From Paenibacillus glycinis (GTDB lineage: Bacteria > Bacillota > Bacilli > Paenibacillales > Paenibacillaceae): DNA of 64,000 nt. The position numbers and the translations under genes were made by a program. Under the pieces are notes generated by a model, which saw nothing but the letters and a program-made list of their open reading frames with translations, did not search any database and had not been told where the DNA came from. This document shows positions 61,422 through 64,000 of this stretch, in pieces. The stretch covers positions 62,001 to 126,000 of the forward strand of contig NZ_JAAAMV010000004.1 in assembly GCF_009909185.1 (NCBI RefSeq). Direction: 5' to 3'. How positions within the stretch are numbered: the stretch's first letter is position 1; each line of letters begins with the position of its first letter.

Positions 61422-61853
61422 TTAACCGTGCACCAAACCCGTCCGCAGCTGCGTGACCCCGCTCTCCAAGTACCCCTTCAAGCAGGTCATCATATACACC
61501 CAGCCCTCTTTGTTGCCCACGAGCTTGTCCAGCAGCGCCGGATCGTCTTCGCGGAAGCCCTCTTCGTTCACTTCGAGGATCGTCGTCCCGGCCTCGATCT
61601 CGCGGAACGTCATGGTCACGACGTTGTCCTCGCCGCCCCAGCGGAAAACGATTTTGCGGCCCCGCTCGGCTTCCATCACGCGAATCTCCAGCTCCGCATT
61701 GTACTCGGCATAGCGCAATCCGATCGTCCGGCCGGCCTCCCAGCGCCCGGTGCTGGACGTGAACCAGAACCCGCCGATCTTCGCCGGGTCGACGAATGCC
61801 TCATAGACATCCGCAGCCGGCTTCAGGATTTTCATTTTCGTGAGATTGTTCAT
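61422..61853 (-). CDS. SRPBCC (AHSA1/START-like) domain protein
   Basis: 143 residues. Pattern of the activator-of-Hsp90 homologue family: LKPAADVYEAFVDPAKIGGF then WFTSSTGRWEAG, DNVVTMTFREIEAGTTILEV and GWVYMMTCLKGYLE. A hydrophobic ligand pocket is expected; ligand unknown. The ATG at 61853 is preferred over a TTG at 61862, which falls between the ribosome binding site and the ATG. Confidence 0.88.
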   Translation of the reverse strand: MNNLTKMKILKPAADVYEAFVDPAKIGGFWFTSSTGRWEAGRTIGLRYAEYNAELEIRVMEAERGRKIVFRWGGEDNVVTMTFREIEAGTTILEVNEEGFREDDPALLDKLVGNKEGWVYMMTCLKGYLESGVTQLRTGLVHG

Positions 61854-61947
61854 GCGCGTCAACCGCCTTCCATCGTCGCTAAGTTCCCTCCATTATACCA
61901 ATTCTCCGGAACATTCTATACGTTTCCCCCGACTCCCGGTGAAGCCG

Positions 61948-62460
61948 TTACCTCGCGCGGACCGTCGCTTGACCCCGCTGCTTCAAGAGCAACGCATAAT
62001 ATACGACGTAATAAGCGAACATGATAAGCGCGAGCCCCGATGTCCACGAGCTTCCCGCGGCGAAGAAGTCGGCGCTGTTCCAGTCGCCTCCGGTCGAGCT
62101 CGCAAGCGCAAAATAGATCCGGTAGACCAGCCGGCCGACGAACAACGCCGTCACGACGCCGCCGATCCACGCATTCCCGCGATAGTGCAGCTCGCCGCCC
62201 CGGCGCTCGAACGCGGTCATGGACGCGCCGACGATGCCCAGCGCCGCGCCGATCAGGATGCCGAGCGCGTCGGATACCAGACCGACGGCGCTCATGCCGC
62301 CTTCCGCCATGAACAATACCCCGATCGCCGCGAACAGCGCGATCCTGAACCCGAGTCTCCGCGGCCGCAGCTCGATCCATTGAAACTGGCTCCGCACCCG
62401 CCGTATAATTCGATACCCCACCAAACAAACGATCAAAATCACGATAAGCTCCTGCTGCAT
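61948..62460 (-). CDS. Hypothetical membrane protein (possible CcdC/DUF1453 type)
   Basis: 170 residues with about five membrane segments (MQQELIVILIVCLVGYRIIR; IALFAAIGVLFMAEGG; ALGILIGAALGIVGASM; and two C-terminal). Its layout resembles small CcdC-like proteins but similarity is weak. The start at 62460 follows GGAGGCGG; longer frame to 62499 lacks a site. Divergent from the two-component system at 62678, which might control it. Confidence 0.65.
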   Translation of the reverse strand: MQQELIVILIVCLVGYRIIRRVRSQFQWIELRPRRLGFRIALFAAIGVLFMAEGGMSAVGLVSDALGILIGAALGIVGASMTAFERRGGELHYRGNAWIGGVVTALFVGRLVYRIYFALASSTGGDWNSADFFAAGSSWTSGLALIMFAYYVVYYALLLKQRGQATVRAR

Positions 62461-62677
62461 CGCTGCCGCCTCCTTCATTTCGTTGTTCACGGCTACCATC
62501 GTACCCCGGAACGGCTTGCCCCCACGACCAACCCCGGGTAGAATCTCGCCGCTTCGGCCCTATATCCGCAGATAGAAATCGGCGGCGCGGGCCTCGACCG
62601 AATTGATTTCCGGCGCTGCCCGCGGCTACAATGGAACCACAAGAGCGCCGGCACCGGAGCGGAACGGGGGGATTCAA

Positions 62678-63856
62678 GTGGACCTGCAAGATCCGCGCGC
62701 CGTCGCGCGAACGGCGGCCGGAACCGCGTTTATCTTCATCATGATGTACCTGAACGATTTCTTCGCGGGTTCCCCGGTCAAAATCGCGCTCAACGCGCTC
62801 ATCTGCGCGACGTACGTCAGCCGGCTGCTGCTGCGGGATTTTTGGCGTCCCAAACGGATGTCGGTCGCGTTCGTCCTGCTGGCAGGGCTGGAGACCGCCG
62901 CGGGCATGATCTGGTACGACGAGACGGTGCTGATTTATTTTCTTGCCGTTATTGTGCTCACGACGGCCCTCCGCCTATCCTTTGCCTCGCCGCGCGTCCC
63001 GCTGCTCGCGACGATGATTCTGATTACGGGCATTTACACGGCCTTCGGCAACGTGGACCTGCCCAGCTTCCTGTCCTTCGCGTTCATCTCGTTCTTCTTC
63101 TATATCAACGTCCGAAGCCGCCGCCAGCGCGACAGCATGTACGAACAGAACAAGCAGCATCTCGCGGAGCTGCAGGCGGCTTACGCGCAGCTGCAGGAAG
63201 CGTCGGTGACGTCGATGCGCAACGCGGTCCTCGACGAGCGGACCCGGATCGCCCGGGACATTCACGACGCGGTCGGGCATAGCTTGACCTCGCTGGTCGT
63301 GCAGCTGCAGGCCACGCGCTACATGGTCGCCAAGGATCCGGCGCAGGCGGAGCAGTCCCTGGACGGCATGCTGAGCGTGGCCCGCCAAGGACTGCAGGAC
63401 ATCCGGACGTCCGTCCATTCGCTGGCGGACGACCGCTCGGTATCGGGCTTGGCGCCGCTCAAGGCGCTGCTCTCCCGGATGGAAGCGACGACCTCGATCG
63501 GCTACGCGTTCAGCGCCGAGCTGCGGGAGGAAGACGCCGGCCCGGCCGCGTACGCGCTGCTGTTCGGCGTGCTGCAGGAGGCCCTTACGAACATGATTCG
63601 GCATGCCGGGGCGACGCATGTGGACGTGGAATTGAGGACGGAATCGGGACGGATCGCGATGCGCGTCCGAGACGACGGGGAGGCCGTGGCGGAGACCGTG
63701 CAGGAAGGATTCGGCTTGAAAATGATGCGGGCGAGGCTGGAGGAACGCGGCGGACGGCTGACCTACGGAGCCGCGAAGCCGCATGGGTTCGAAATTATCG
63801 CGGAGCTGCCCGCCGGCTCCGGAACGGAGGATCGGGATGCCCACAACGGAAGGTAA
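62678..63856 (+). CDS. NarL-type sensor histidine kinase (LiaS/DesK-like)
   Basis: 392 residues. About six membrane segments in the first ~145 residues with no large sensor domain (membrane-sensing type), then a helical linker, the HisKA_3 motif ERTRIARDIHDAVGHSLTSL, N-box ALTNMIRHAGA and a G-box region (RDDGEAVAETVQEGFGLKMM). It starts at a GTG with GGGGGGATT upstream. It overlaps the response regulator by 20 bases. Often such systems sense envelope stress or membrane state. Confidence 0.92.
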   Translation: MDLQDPRAVARTAAGTAFIFIMMYLNDFFAGSPVKIALNALICATYVSRLLLRDFWRPKRMSVAFVLLAGLETAAGMIWYDETVLIYFLAVIVLTTALRLSFASPRVPLLATMILITGIYTAFGNVDLPSFLSFAFISFFFYINVRSRRQRDSMYEQNKQHLAELQAAYAQLQEASVTSMRNAVLDERTRIARDIHDAVGHSLTSLVVQLQATRYMVAKDPAQAEQSLDGMLSVARQGLQDIRTSVHSLADDRSVSGLAPLKALLSRMEATTSIGYAFSAELREEDAGPAAYALLFGVLQEALTNMIRHAGATHVDVELRTESGRIAMRVRDDGEAVAETVQEGFGLKMMRARLEERGGRLTYGAAKPHGFEIIAELPAGSGTEDRDAHNGR

Positions 63857-64000
63857 GATCAAGGTGCTGCTGGCGGACGACCAGAAAATGATCCGGCAGG
63901 GCTTCGGCTACGTCATCGGCCTGCAGGGCGACATGACGCTGGCCGGCGAAGCGGCCGACGGCAAGGAAGCGGTCGAGCAGGCCTTCGCGCTGCGGCCGGA
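63837..64000 (+). CDS. NarL/FixJ-family response regulator (partial, cut by window end)
   Basis: The first 54 codons are visible: MPTTEGKIKVLLADDQKMIR then QGFGYVIGLQGDMTL. This is a receiver domain with the acidic pair ADD; the phosphorylation Asp lies just beyond the edge. The ATG has GGAGGATC upstream and lies inside the end of the kinase gene, so translation is coupled. A LuxR-type HTH is expected beyond the window. Confidence 0.9.
   Translation, partial: MPTTEGKIKVLLADDQKMIRQGFGYVIGLQGDMTLAGEAADGKEAVEQAFALRP

Overview
The window looks like chromosomal DNA of a high-GC, endospore-forming Firmicute, most likely Paenibacillaceae (a Cohnella or Paenibacillus relative). Support: a GerA-type germinant receptor operon, a RacA-like chromosome anchor, a PdaA-like cortex deacetylase, repeated YesM/YesN-type two-component systems next to sugar importers, Gram-positive ribosome binding sites (AGGAGG type) and many intrinsic terminators. 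The genus is inferred. No rRNA, tRNA, CRISPR array, IS element or prophage was seen.

Layout. 1-3819: sugar ABC importer (two permeases, binding lipoprotein) with a GntR/FadR repressor; the repressor promoter and the transporter promoter each carry the same 13-bp palindrome just after the -10 box. 3986-6663: IF-3 paralogue, NAD-dependent epimerase, a small anchored protein and an acetyltransferase. 6927-10433: gerA-type operon. 10519-13366: WecA/TagO-like transferase and unknown proteins. 13609-20870: second importer with its YesM/YesN pair. 20925-24602: candidate small ORF, repeat-rich leader, LLM oxidoreductase, HisRS-like protein and a phosphotransferase. 24648-28689: heterodimeric ABC exporter and an alkyltransferase-like DNA repair protein. 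28946-30592: matrixin metalloprotease with a seven-repeat C-terminal domain. 30898-34688: aminopeptidase and a polar amino acid importer. 35087-37797: a protein made of two tandem KdpD sensor modules, preceded by a clear c-di-AMP (ydaO-type) riboswitch and terminator. 38196-40408: DUF445 protein and a methyltransferase. 40983-47249: third sugar importer with its YesM/YesN pair. 47516-64000: many small housekeeping and accessory genes (FAH hydrolase, pirin, prohibitin-like protein, RacA, PdaA, AraC regulator, aldo/keto reductase, AadK-like enzyme, MORC-like GHKL ATPase, SRPBCC protein) and a LiaS/NarL-type two-component system cut by the right edge.

How the genes work together. None of the three sugar importers has its own ATPase here, so they probably share one encoded elsewhere (MsmX/MsmK type). 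Two are controlled by sensor kinase/AraC pairs and one by a repressor. The most unusual part is the riboswitch-KdpD unit: c-di-AMP, the usual potassium-status signal in Firmicutes, appears to control a soluble double KdpD sensor that lacks the membrane and histidine kinase parts. The matrixin with an animal/plant-style cysteine switch and a seven-repeat domain, and the HisRS-like/phosphotransferase pair, are further unusual elements.
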